Below, piece after piece: positions 1 through 9,459 of a DNA stretch of 16,805 nucleotides. The stretch's first letter is position 1, and each line of letters opens with the position of its first letter. A model generated the notes under the pieces. The model did not search any database. It was not told where the DNA came from and was given only the letters and a program-made list of their open reading frames with translations. The stretch is taken from the NCBI RefSeq assembly GCF_000330505.1, contig NW_004443675.1:7027-23831 (forward strand). The letters run 5' to 3'. The translations under genes and the position numbers were made by a program. This DNA is from Entamoeba invadens IP1 (lineage: Eukaryota > Evosea > Mastigamoebida > Endamoebidae).

Positions 1-3000
1 AAATTTTGTTTGTAATAAATACAGCGCCATAGAAATAGACGATATACTCACTTCTGAATTTATTTAACATTTGCACCTCATTTGAAAATTCGTCCATTGA
101 GTTTTCATCATCAAAAACGTGTTTTAACCGTTTGATTGCAACAACATTTCCTCGAAAAGAACCTTTATAAACTATTCCAAACGAACCTTCACCAAGTTTC
201 TTCTCTTCTTCCAATTCGTCATAATCAATTCGCGTCGTTTTTTCTGTTATTCCTCTCATTATAATTCCATTAAAATTTTCTTCGTTAGTTTTGATATTTT
301 GAGAAACAATTTGAAGTGTCCCTGATATTTTAGTTGTGCAAAACGGAGTCACATATATAGAAAATTCACAAGCAAATTTGTTCTTTAATGAAACAATTTC
401 CGGTTCAACACGGACTTCATATTTGTCGTTATTTGATGACAACGTGAACTGAATTTTCATCACTGCTTTATTTGTATTACCAACACACAAAATTTCTCGA
501 GTTTCTTGTTCGACTGGTATTTCGTTTTTTTCTGCATTGAAATTGATTTCTTTAGAAGACACGCAAATACCTCCTTGAAGTGTTGTAAATGAAATATTCG
601 AACGTTTCATTTCAAATAAAGTTATTGATTTCGAAGCTGCTTTTAAATGGATTTTTTCAAGTACTCTTTTTGTGAAGAAATACACGATTAGTATTATAAT
701 AATTATTAAGAGAATAAGTGATATTATTATGATTAAAATGACCCACCATTCAGCTTGTGTTGTACAATAGGTACCATTTTCACTTGGTGAGTGCCAAAAA
801 GTGCATTTAGAGCATTTTCCGTCTGTTACAGACAAACACTCTTTAACTGAAGACATTGATTTACAATTTGAATTAATCAAAATAAGACCATTTTCACATT
901 TTTGACATTCAAAAGTTGAAGTGCATTGAACACAATTGTTTTCACATCTTTCACATTCTCTGTGGTACAAGTAATATCCAGATATACAAGTGGTGCACCC
1001 TAAAGAAACCGATATAGAGGAGCATCCATTTGTAGTATTCTGTAACTTACATACACCTTCATTATAAGTCATAAAATAGTCACTTTGACATGTGATGCAA
1101 TTGATGTTATCAGTACATGTCGCACACCCTTCATTACACACTTTACACCCATCACCACTTCTATAATAGCCACTTTTACAAAACGCGCAACCTTGTCCAT
1201 TGGGAAGTGGTTTATCACAAACAGCACTTAATTCATCACTTGTTAGGCATTCATGTTCTTGTAAAAATCTATTTTCAAGACAGGTGATGCACTTTTCTGA
1301 ATTTAAACAAGAAGTACATTCGGATGGACACTCTACACAAAGACCATATTCATTTATATACATGCCAAAATCACAGGCAACACAATTTGAAGAACTTTCA
1401 ATGGTGCAGTTTGATTGAATAACTGTTGTACAATTGTTTTCTATTAAGTGATAAGAATTGGAACATTCATCACACCCACTTAAGCGGTCAAAAAGACAAT
1501 TCTCTCTTTTAGGAATACAAGCACTGCCATTATATAACGTTTCTGTGTTACAAATACATTTATTGTTTGTTATAAAGTTACAAGAAGATTCTATTAAACA
1601 ATATCCATTCGTATAGATGGTATTATCAAGACATTTGATACACTTTCCATCCATACACATCTCGCAATTTGGAAGTATTTCAGAGCAAGTGTTACATAGA
1701 TCTTCTTTTAAATAATATTGAGATGATTTGCAATATAACAATTTATTGTTTTGATTGACAAATCCTTTGGAATTAATACATGAAGTTCCGTCCCAATAAA
1801 ATCCTTCTTGACATATTGAACAAATCGATTTTGATGTGCAAACATCACAATGCTCGATATTACATACTGCACATTCTCCACCTGAAATATAATATCCAAA
1901 AGCACATTTAAAACAATTTCCATTGTTTGAATAGAGACAATTGTTACTTAAACAAACTCCATTTTTAATAATAAAAGTGTTAGTATTGCACTTATAACAA
2001 TATGTGTTGTTCACACACTTCTCGCAATTTTCTCCACATGTTTTACACATTTTTGATGTTTCGTCGTAGTAATAATTGGCATCACACTGTCGACATATGC
2101 CATTTTCAAACACAGAACAATAGTTTAATACACAATTCATTCCACTTGTTGTATATAAACACTCGCAAATTCCGTTATTCATTCTTTTTTCTGGCGGACA
2201 AGTTATACATTTAATAGGATTTGTTAATGACATAGTGCTCACTGTTTTATTAATACTATTAACAATATTATTATTAAAACATTTTAATTTTTAATATATA
2301 TTATAATTATACTACGATTAAACCATTTTAATATTATAAAAACAAACTCTCACAATTATTGTTCTTTACAAAATTGTTGTAATTATTTACTGTTTCTATG
2401 ACTGTACCATCTTTACCTCTAAATAGGATAGGAAAAGTCTCTTGTTGTATGGAAATAAATCCACCTGGTGAGTTTGACTCCAAATACAATGTATCATGAG
2501 TTCCATTATTGATTTTTGCTGTTTTGATATCGCCTTTAAACTCACCTTGTGGTATTGTTATTTCCGTTTGAAAATTGTATTTGTTGAAAAATAACACCAT
2601 CCCTCCATTCACATTTTTCACAGTCAATTTTTCAGTGTTGAATAAATATACAAAAATTATGCCATTGATGTAACCGACATCTCCTTCAGTCTCAAAATTG
2701 GCATCTTTCCGGTATATATTTTGATCGCCCATTGCCATCATAGCTACGACATTATTTGTTGTGCTATATGTCGAAATGACTTTGCATCCCTTGTCGTTGA
2801 TTGCATTAGGAGAACAAGTACAAGTCAGTTGGTGCTCCATCGAACTAAAAAATGCATAATACCTTTTAAATCCATTAATACAGTCTACTGAAACAATTTC
2901 ATTGTTACCATTTTTGGACGTTTGAATATCATTGGAATTTGAGGAAAACAGGTAACCAAAATATTCTCGTGTATATGATGTTATCAATGAAAAAGAACCT

Positions 3001-3467
3001 TCAAATAAAAGGTAACTGTTTGTCTCTGGTAATTGAAGACCATCAACGTATAAAAACAGATTAAATGGAAGTTTGTTGGTGTTTAAATTAGAGATTTTAC
3101 TTGGAAGAGTAAAAGAACTTAAATAAATAATTCTTTGATAGACAGAAGCATCACTGTCAAAATATACTTTGAGACTTGGATCAACATAATAAAAATTGTA
3201 AGTTTTCGTTGATAAAGTGTTGGATATAATTGTTAAACTTTTAAGAGTGCACATCGTTGTGGATGTTCCAAGTTGTAAATTGTGATTAAAATCATTTAAA
3301 ACAACAGTTGTGGATATATAATTTGTAAAAATTAAAATATCTGAAGAAGCTGTTGTTAATTCAACACCACTCTGTAATGTGCATGAAGTACTTTTCTCAG
3401 AAAATACACCATTTGTATCATCGCAATAATATGCCACTGATACTATTAAAAACAAAGCCTGAATCAT
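1..3467 (-). CDS. Receptor-type transmembrane kinase (Entamoeba TMK family), two exons, C-terminus cut by window edge
   Basis: Probable cell-surface receptor kinase. Exon 1 (3467-2348) starts with ATG and a signal peptide (MIQALFLIVSVAYY), followed by about 355 extracellular residues of no recognised fold. Exon 2 (2241 to the left edge) has no stop; I checked the frame throughout. Numbering from the internal ATG at 2233, it encodes about 490 residues of CxxC-type cysteine-rich repeats, a transmembrane helix at about 498-520 followed by a lysine/arginine stop-transfer, a juxtamembrane domain containing PFCTTKISG, and the start of a kinase domain. The glycine loop GEGSFG is at 681-686 and the VAIK lysine at 701. 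The catalytic loop and DFG lie beyond the window. Exon 2 alone has no signal peptide and exon 1 alone has no membrane anchor or kinase, so one spliced gene explains both. Entamoeba TMKs have this architecture. The ligand and exact substrate class cannot be told. Confidence 0.85.
2242..2347 (-). other. Predicted 106-bp spliceosomal intron in the TMK gene
   Basis: The upstream frame runs into a stop 11 nt after a GTTTGTT, which matches the known Entamoeba 5' splice consensus. The downstream TMK frame opens only after a stop near 2287. Three AGs lie between that stop and the first internal ATG. The TAG ending at 2256 and the GAG ending at 2238 give the wrong phase; the CAG ending at 2242 restores the frame (phase 1, making ATG, then AGC ACT ATG). 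The intron interior is almost pure A/T. Entamoeba acceptors are usually TAG, so CAG is the weaker part of the call. The alternative is a frame-broken gene without an intron. Confidence 0.7.
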
Positions 3468-4732
3468 ATATCTTGTGAGATTAGGTTTACTTTTATTACA
3501 AAAATATTTTTCGGTATTTTTTGGAAAATGTTCGTATTTTCGTAAAAATTTAAAACAATCAACGAATAATTTAGTTTCGATATTTTTTAATTAAATTGTC
3601 GTTATGAAATAAAATGTATTTATTTTTTGATAATTTGAATTTTTTTAAAAAAAAAACTGTGTTTGAGTTTAAAAAGGTAGAGTTATTTATTTGGGCATTT
3701 TTTGTATTTTGACGAAACACGTTTGCTTTATGTTTTATTATAATTGTTTAATTTCAATTTACATGTTTTATAATAAGAATAAATAGACATATATTAAATT
3801 ATTTTAATAAACAACAAAACAACTTTTTGTTGATCTAATTGAAATCCACAACTATATTATATTATGATGTTATTAATAAAGTATAGTTACATGTTAAAAA
3901 TATAAGATTTTGATAATTATAATTGTGTTGTTCAAAACACGTTATTTTAAATATAATATTGTTAATTTTTAAAAATATTTTTTATAAAATATTTGTTTAA
4001 AAGGTATTTAGAATTTAATTATACAGTTAACGGAAAAAGTGGGATGCTTAGAAAAAGGGGGATGCTAATCTTAATATTAATTAATTTAATATTATTAATA
4101 ATTAATAATTATTATAAATTTATTTCGGTTTTTCATTTTATTAATTTTTTGATTAATAATTTATATTAAAATTAATAGTAATTTTATTTTTTTCAATTGA
4201 AATTAACCAATAGTTACGAGCATCCTTTTTTTTCGAGCATCTTCATATTTCCTCCTATCGTAATAGTATTTAAAACAATTCAAATAATTATTAAATTGAA
4301 TAAAGACATAATTTATTTATGTTATTGTTTGTTTTTTTTAAAAATAATTAAAAATTACACAACATCAACAAAAAATTATAGTCGGTCTACAAACCTTATT
4401 AGCACTCATTTTACCAATTTTTGATAAAATAAAAGGCAAATTAATTTACGAATTTCGATAAATCCGTTTTTATTATTTGCTTCTTTATTTTTTCGATTTT
4501 ATCCTCAAACTATTTCGAATAAAACACTTAATATTAAAATGTGTACAACATTAGAGAGTGAACAACGTTTGTAAACTGAAAATTTGAGTATAATAATGAT
4601 AAAAAGTTTTTAATCTAACGTTTTTCAAACAAAATTGTTTCTAAAAATTTTCTCGATATTTTATACTTTTGTATACATGTTTGTAAAAATTAATTATTAT
4701 TATGATTTTTTTTATTATAATATTATGTTTTG
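3468..4732. other. AT-rich intergenic spacer
   Basis: This lies between the divergent TMK (minus) and SxIP-protein (plus) genes. It is very AT-rich with long A and T runs. Apart from the inverted-repeat element at 4032-4253 I see no gene, RNA or convincing promoter element. It should hold both promoters. A GAAC core is present near 4559 upstream of the plus-strand gene, but one short match in AT-rich DNA is weak. Confidence 0.6.
4032..4253. repeat. Inverted-repeat element of about 220 bp (MITE-like or hairpin)
   Basis: The left arm (4032-4067) has two copies of GGATGCT separated by an A-rich stretch and preceded by GGAAA. The right arm (4216-4253) is the imperfect reverse complement: two copies of GATGCT with similar spacing (17 versus 18 nt) and a GGAAA outer end. 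The roughly 150 bp between the arms is A/T only with almost no G or C, so the arms stand out as the only GC-bearing sequence nearby. I found no clear target-site duplication and no coding capacity. It could be a degenerate MITE or just a hairpin. Confidence 0.4.
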
Positions 4733-4740
4733 ATGGGTAA

Positions 4741-5781
4741 AATGGAGAATCTGATTCTACAAAGGTAGATAGATTCTTTACTAAAAATAATAATTATACC
4801 AAAGATTTTACCGAAAAGCTTGAAATATTTTTGGACTATCCAAAAAGGTATATTTTGGCACTAAAATTTTTGGAAAGAGAGACAAGAAGAACACCAAAAC
4901 ATTATAGTCCCAATTTGTATATAACAATAGGTGAAATGATTAGAGACGAAGAACTGTTTTTAAACTTTATTGAATTGGTTGTTAAAAACGGCAATGTTGA
5001 CAAAATTGAGTATGAAAAATGGTTAAAATTGTTGTTTAAAATGTTTAATTTACACGAGGTCAAAGAATCTTATGGCAAATATCTTTTTATGCTCAACGAG
5101 AATATCAATCTGGTCTTCGATTCAAAAGTACTCACTGAACAACAAAAGAATAAAGCAGTGACAAGTCTTCTTCTCAACATGGAAATGTATGAAATGAAAA
5201 GGAAAATTCTGATGGATATTGCTCAAGTTTTGAACGAAAAAAGAAATCCATTATATCTAAGAGCACAAAACAAATTGGGAGATTTTATAGAAACCCTTTC
5301 AAAATACATTGACAGTGAAACTCATGCTAGAGAAGAACAACCTCATTTGTTGTTGCCAAAACCTCAAACACCTGAAACAACAAGACCACCAAGACCAATT
5401 TACAAAAACATCGAAAAGGGGAGAGAGTTGGAAAAACTTCTTAAGTTGCCGACTGAAGAAGAAATAAAAAGAAAAATATCAACAACCAAATCAAAAATTC
5501 CAGTCAAAGAACAAGGAGAAGTTGGAAGGGAAAAAAGAATAAAAATGAAAACAAGGGTTGAACAAAAAGGTGTGAAACAGAGCCGAATACCAGTTTTAAA
5601 ACCTAAAAAAGAAAAAACAGAAGAAGTTGAACAAAAACCATTCGTTTCAAAAATACCAAAACCACCCAAAGGAAAAAGAGAACAAAAAATTCAAAGTCCA
5701 GAAGAAATTGGAAGGAGCCAATCAAGAATTCCAGTGTTACAAAAAAAGAATAAAAAAGGCACAAAAACAAGAAAAAGATAA
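4741..5781 (+). CDS. Helical protein with basic tail bearing four SxIP motifs; candidate microtubule plus-end (EB1-binding) protein
   Basis: I do not recognise the family. Numbered from codon TTG 4831, residues 1-165 look mainly alpha-helical (alternating hydrophobic and charged positions). Residues about 170-316 are low-complexity, rich in Lys, Glu and Pro, and probably disordered. That tail contains SKIP (221), SRIP (251), SKIP (273) and SRIP (298), each next to lysines or arginines. SxIP in a basic disordered segment is the established EB1-binding signal of plus-end tracking proteins. Start: the frame is open from 4741 with no in-frame ATG at the 5' end. ATGs at 4733 and 4742 lie in the neighbouring frame, and loss of one base near 4745 would join them. 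The first in-frame ATG, at about 4936, would drop about 65 credible residues. The gene converges with the BspA-like gene 207 bp away. Confidence 0.7.
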   Translation, partial: NGESDSTKVDRFFTKNNNYTKDFTEKLEIFLDYPKRYILALKFLERETRRTPKHYSPNLYITIGEMIRDEELFLNFIELVVKNGNVDKIEYEKWLKLLFKMFNLHEVKESYGKYLFMLNENINLVFDSKVLTEQQKNKAVTSLLLNMEMYEMKRKILMDIAQVLNEKRNPLYLRAQNKLGDFIETLSKYIDSETHAREEQPHLLLPKPQTPETTRPPRPIYKNIEKGRELEKLLKLPTEEEIKRKISTTKSKIPVKEQGEVGREKRIKMKTRVEQKGVKQSRIPVLKPKKEKTEEVEQKPFVSKIPKPPKGKREQKIQSPEEIGRSQSRIPVLQKKNKKGTKTRKR

Positions 5782-5988
5782 AGTTCCAATATCTAAAATA
5801 CTAATCCGAAAAAAGAGAATTTAATGTTTTTATTCCTGTTGTTATTTTTTTGTTTTTTTTTATTTTCACAAAAAAACTAATTTTTTTATTTATATAATAG
5901 TGAAATATAGTATAATATATTATAATATAATATAAAAAATTAAAATATATTGATAAATTATAATAAATTAAATCAAAACAAAAGTAAA

Positions 5989-7677
5989 TTACTTTTTGTG
6001 TTTTTTATTTCCTTTGGTTGATGTCTGTCCACCTTTCTTTTCTTTTTGCTGTTTTTCAGAACACCCATTTCCAGTCTTATTTTGCTTAGTGTATTGACTT
6101 AAATCCAAAGAGTTGCACCCCACAAACGCATTTTTATCAAAAGAACCAATTCTATTCAAATTTTGGACAACATCAAGTCGACTACACAATTCAAAACAGT
6201 TTTCCCCAAGTTTTATCGGCTTGCAAGGCAATGTAACATATTTGAGTTCGGCACATTTATAAAAACATTGATTTCCAATAGAAGTGACACTATCTGGAAT
6301 ACTGACATCTTGCAACGAATTACACAATGAAAATGAAGACTCTCCGATACTAACACATTTAGTAGGGATGTGAATCTCTTCGAGTTTTGAACACTGATTG
6401 AAACACATCTTTGGTATTTCCACAATGTTATCACTTAATATGACCTTTTTGATATTTGAGCAATGCTCAAACATGTGATTTGAAATGCGAGTAACCGTTT
6501 TGGGGAGTTCCAATTCCGTTAAAGAACTGCAGCCATTAAAACAACTTTCTTCAAACGCGGTAATAGAGTGACAAAATTGGATTTGACTTAATTTACCACA
6601 ACAATCAAAGCAATGGTTTTTAACTACTTTTACATTTCCAGGTATATTAACGGATGGTAGTTTACCACAATTGTTAAATACCTGATATTCAAGTGATGTG
6701 ATAAATAGGGGAAGTTCTACTGAAGTCAACGAAGAACAATCATTTAAACAGCCATTGCCAATGTAAGTCACTGTATTTGGAAGTGAAATTTGACTCAATG
6801 AAGTGCACTTACTAAAACAATATTCTTCTATGGATAATACTCCATTTGGTATATTAATAGATGAAAGTGAGGAACAGTGTTCAAAACAATTTTCACGTAA
6901 CACAGACACTGTTGGTGGAATATCTACTGTTTTCAATGAAGTGCAATAATTAAATAAATCATTGCCAATTTGATTTAAACACTCGGGTAGTGTGACGTTA
7001 ACAAGATTTGAACACATACAAAAACACGAATTTCCTATAGAAATGACACTATCAGGAATTGATATTGAAGTTAAATCACACATTGAGAAACAATTTTTTT
7101 TAATCTTTTTGAGTGTTGTTGGAAGTGAAAAAGAAGAAGCTCTGCTGCTGTAAAAACATGATTTCCCAAGAGAAGTTATGTGGTTTGGAATTCTAAAAAC
7201 CCCAGTTTTGGTGTTGTTAATAAAACATTCCTTTTTTAAGGAATTCACGATGGGAGGAATTTCTCCGTTACATGTATGAATTGTTTGGGATGTACAACTC
7301 ACATTTTTAAATTCATAAGTTGCATATGCTGGATCGAGCGTGTCTTCATAATGTACTCGAAACCAGACGACTGTTTTATAAAAAGACTGTTTTATTTCAG
7401 TAAGAGGTGGCTTGTCTTGTTTTTTTGTCAAAAAATAATCTTCATTATATTTTTTGCTGCATCTTTCATAAAGGTGCAAAGTTTCAAGATGGGGAAAATA
7501 GCGAATGGTTTTGTCTGTCACTGTTATTGGATTGTAGTGGAACTTCTCCATATTATTGTTAAACTTTTTACACACAAACTGCAATTTGATGAAATCAAGA
7601 ATTGTAGAAAAGTACTTTGAAACTATCATGATATGATATCCATCAAGTTGTTGCATTTTGTATTTGTTTTTTTTCAT
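5989..7677 (-). CDS. BspA-like leucine-rich-repeat protein (LRR_5 type), 562 aa
   Basis: ATG at 7677 is chosen; the frame extends four more codons upstream but only to a TTG. The N-terminus (MKKNKYKMQQLDGYHIMIVS...) is the F-box-like module typical of Entamoeba BspA-like proteins and ends near HYNPI. Residues about 160-525 are about 16 repeats of 23 residues with the pattern [I/L]P..V..IG..CF..C..L..V, diagnostic of the Treponema pallidum/BspA LRR family. The C-terminus is a lysine-rich tail ending KKHKK. There is no signal peptide or membrane helix, and no CaaX prenylation box, which some Entamoeba relatives carry. Members are implicated as surface or adhesion proteins, but the role of this one is unknown. 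The gene is intact, with no frame breaks. Confidence 0.9.
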   Translation of the reverse strand: MKKNKYKMQQLDGYHIMIVSKYFSTILDFIKLQFVCKKFNNNMEKFHYNPITVTDKTIRYFPHLETLHLYERCSKKYNEDYFLTKKQDKPPLTEIKQSFYKTVVWFRVHYEDTLDPAYATYEFKNVSCTSQTIHTCNGEIPPIVNSLKKECFINNTKTGVFRIPNHITSLGKSCFYSSRASSFSLPTTLKKIKKNCFSMCDLTSISIPDSVISIGNSCFCMCSNLVNVTLPECLNQIGNDLFNYCTSLKTVDIPPTVSVLRENCFEHCSSLSSINIPNGVLSIEEYCFSKCTSLSQISLPNTVTYIGNGCLNDCSSLTSVELPLFITSLEYQVFNNCGKLPSVNIPGNVKVVKNHCFDCCGKLSQIQFCHSITAFEESCFNGCSSLTELELPKTVTRISNHMFEHCSNIKKVILSDNIVEIPKMCFNQCSKLEEIHIPTKCVSIGESSFSLCNSLQDVSIPDSVTSIGNQCFYKCAELKYVTLPCKPIKLGENCFELCSRLDVVQNLNRIGSFDKNAFVGCNSLDLSQYTKQNKTGNGCSEKQQKEKKGGQTSTKGNKKHKK

Positions 7678-8224
7678 AGATGTTTTCAAATTGTAAATAA
7701 TAAAAAAATAGGAACAATTAGTTTGAATCTTAACATTTTAATTGTTTAAAAAACAATTATAATTGGTTGTCTTGATTTGATTATAAAATTACATAATATG
7801 AAATATTAATGATGAATGTGTTCGTTATTTTAACAATAAAGAAATATATTTCAAAATCATTTTATTTGTTTAATTTACTATAAAAAATAAAACATGCTTT
7901 TGACATTTTAATTTGTATTTATCTGTTTATATTATTGTTAATTAATTTAATGTTATAACAATTAATTAGAATGGTTTTCAATCGTGTTTTTAAATGTTTG
8001 TCATAAAAAACGACAAAATGAAGATGTGCGTTTATCTTAACAACAAACTGTTTTTATTTTATAATCGAAAACATATAAATTATAAAATTGGTGTTTTTAA
8101 CAAAAATTGATGTTTTACTTTAATTGAAATCAAAAATAATATCAAAAAATCTTATTTGATTTTGACTTTAATTTAAATTTTATAGGTTTAAAACACACAA
8201 TCATCAAAATCAAATAATAACGAT
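7678..8224. other. AT-rich intergenic spacer
   Basis: This is the spacer between two minus-strand genes (SPRY 3' end and BspA 5' end). It is AT-rich with many A/T runs. I saw no open frame of substance, repeat or RNA. It should hold the BspA-like gene's promoter, but no sharp consensus element stands out. Confidence 0.6.
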
Positions 8225-9029
8225 TTATATAATTCTGCACATTGTCGAATTCAATTCTTTTTGAATTTGGTTCAAATTGCACTTGTATTCACTTTCGCCA
8301 TAATTAATAACAACTTTATTAATATCATTAAACGCCAAAGCAGCTGCGACCTTAACACTTTCAAACTTTTTCTTATACACCAATTTTCCATTACATGTGA
8401 AAAACACTTCATCTGTCTTCTTATTTTTAGGATTAATTTTTAACCCAACTCCAACTGTGTTACTTACATTTACTTTTTCTCCGTACTGAATTTTTGTGTT
8501 AAATTCTGCATTTCCAGATCCCGAGTATATCGCACCGTCATCACTATGAAACCCAATACTTCCTCCATACCACCCAACTTGCACGTCCTTATAACAATCT
8601 GTTTTGTCCAAATCAAGAACTCCTATACTCATATTGCTACTTCCAGTTATTTCAACTTCAAAGTATCGAATATTTTTAATACTAAACTGTTTTTCAAAAG
8701 TCGGTACCGAAAGGACCCGACTTTTTGAAGTAAATGATTCCAAATATTTTTCATTTTGTTTGACATCGTTTTTTTGCTTATTTTTTTCCCTCTTATTTTT
8801 TAAAAAACAAACTTGACTGAACCTTGAATTTAGACCAAGCTAAAAAATTAAATAAAAAATAACAAGGAAAATATTAAATAACTTACTTCTTCAAAAATTT
8901 TGCTTGACCATATGGTTGTTTTTGCCGTGAGTAAAACCGACTTTTTCTCTTTTCAAAAGAAAATGTTAATGATCCAACAAATAATAAAAATCTTTCAATT
9001 TCATTAACACTTACAACACAAAGAAAAGA
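8225..9029 (-). CDS. SPRY-domain protein, probable 47-bp intron and 5' frameshift; 5' end unresolved
   Basis: Exon 2 is open from 8839 to the stop at 8225. Its last ~150 residues are an SPRY domain: YFEVEI, SIGVLDL, GWYGGSIGFHSDDGAIYSG, GVGLKI, VFFTCNGKLV and AALAF occur in the family order. SPRY domains are beta-sandwich protein-binding modules; the partner here is unknown. Upstream of the SPRY core the same frame adds a lysine-rich linker containing LGLNSRFSQVCF, beginning exactly after a TAG acceptor at 8840. Further upstream (9029-8887) a protein-like frame reads VNEIERFLLFVGSLTFSFEK, then RFYSRQKQPYGQAKFL. It is one base out of phase with exon 2 when the 47-bp intron is removed. One missing G in TTTTTGAAG would restore it. 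No ATG is found for the first exon, so the 5' end may include another exon or be decayed. Confidence 0.7.
8840..8886 (-). other. Predicted 47-bp intron in the SPRY gene
   Basis: GTAAGT (8886-8881) and a T-rich tract ending TTTTTTAG (8840) bracket 47 nt of nearly pure A/T. Exon 2's frame opens at the very next base, as expected of a real acceptor. The donor is GTAAGT rather than the more usual Entamoeba GTTTGT. The later AGs at CAAG and TTCAG would keep phase with the upstream frame without any indel, so the exact acceptor is uncertain. Confidence 0.5.
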
Positions 9030-9129
9030 TTATTGAAAATAAAAATAACCATTTAATATGTGTAGCGTTTCAAAGTTTGTTTTTTTTAAAGAGACAACCA
9101 TAAAATAACAACAAGTTAGAACGATTTAT

Positions 9130-9310
9130 TGTGTATTTTGAAGTGGGGGAGAGTCGTAATGTGAGAGGTAAAATACGGTTATCTCACCCATTCAAACTAC
9201 TCGTCCATTACCAAAAGGCAAAAATGCCGATTTTTCGAGAATCTCAACAGTGAAAAAGACTGAATAACAGTCTCAGAAAATCGGACAAGTTTGTTCTAAT
9301 TTTTTGTTAA
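9130..9310. other. GC-richer hairpin-forming intergenic segment, possible structured RNA or promoter region
   Basis: In AT-rich surroundings this stretch holds several perfect stems. GTGAGA (9161-9166) pairs with TCTCAC (9182-9187), extended by TAA/TTA. GGCA AAAA TGCC is at 9217-9228. AGACTG AATAA CAGTCT is at 9257-9273. A longer stem is CCGATTTT (9227-9234) with AAAATCGG (9277-9284). AATTTTTTG at 9298-9306 resembles an Sm-type site if transcribed on plus. It does not match the tRNA, U1, U2, U4, U5 or U6 signatures I know. It lies between two minus-strand genes, so it may instead be part of the SPRY promoter. Confidence 0.25.
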
Positions 9311-9459
9311 AATCCCGAAATTTTAATTGAAATTTATAACTGTATTGGTTTTGAGGGTTAAAAAGTCGGTACTGTTTTTTCTTTTTTTCAAATGGAAATT
9401 ATAAATGAAAACAACAAAAAAACTTTAAAAAACGGGAATTTATTATAAAAGGGTTTCCA

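Noticed and set aside
1708..1923. 71-codon minus-strand frame
   Set aside because: Out-of-frame shadow within the continuous Cys-rich kinase exon.
2256..2347. TMK intron using the more typical TAG acceptor ending at 2256
   Set aside because: It would put the downstream kinase exon in the wrong reading frame; only the CAG at 2242 keeps phase.
4197..4424. 75-codon plus-strand frame overlapping the inverted-repeat element
   Set aside because: Translation is A/T-codon low complexity and starts inside the repeat arm region; no family resemblance.
7276..7620. 114-codon plus-strand frame
   Set aside because: Antisense of the BspA-like N-terminal region; Cys/Phe-rich translation with no protein-like pattern.
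9130..9310. tRNA, U5 or U4 snRNA
   Set aside because: No T-loop consensus, no cloverleaf, no U5 loop-1 sequence and no U4 5' stem match; only hairpins and an Sm-like site are seen.
9210..9310. Short minus-strand frame (about 33 codons ending VMDE) as an extra SPRY exon
   Set aside because: Too short, no splice sites in matching phase, and the same bases are better explained by stem pairing.
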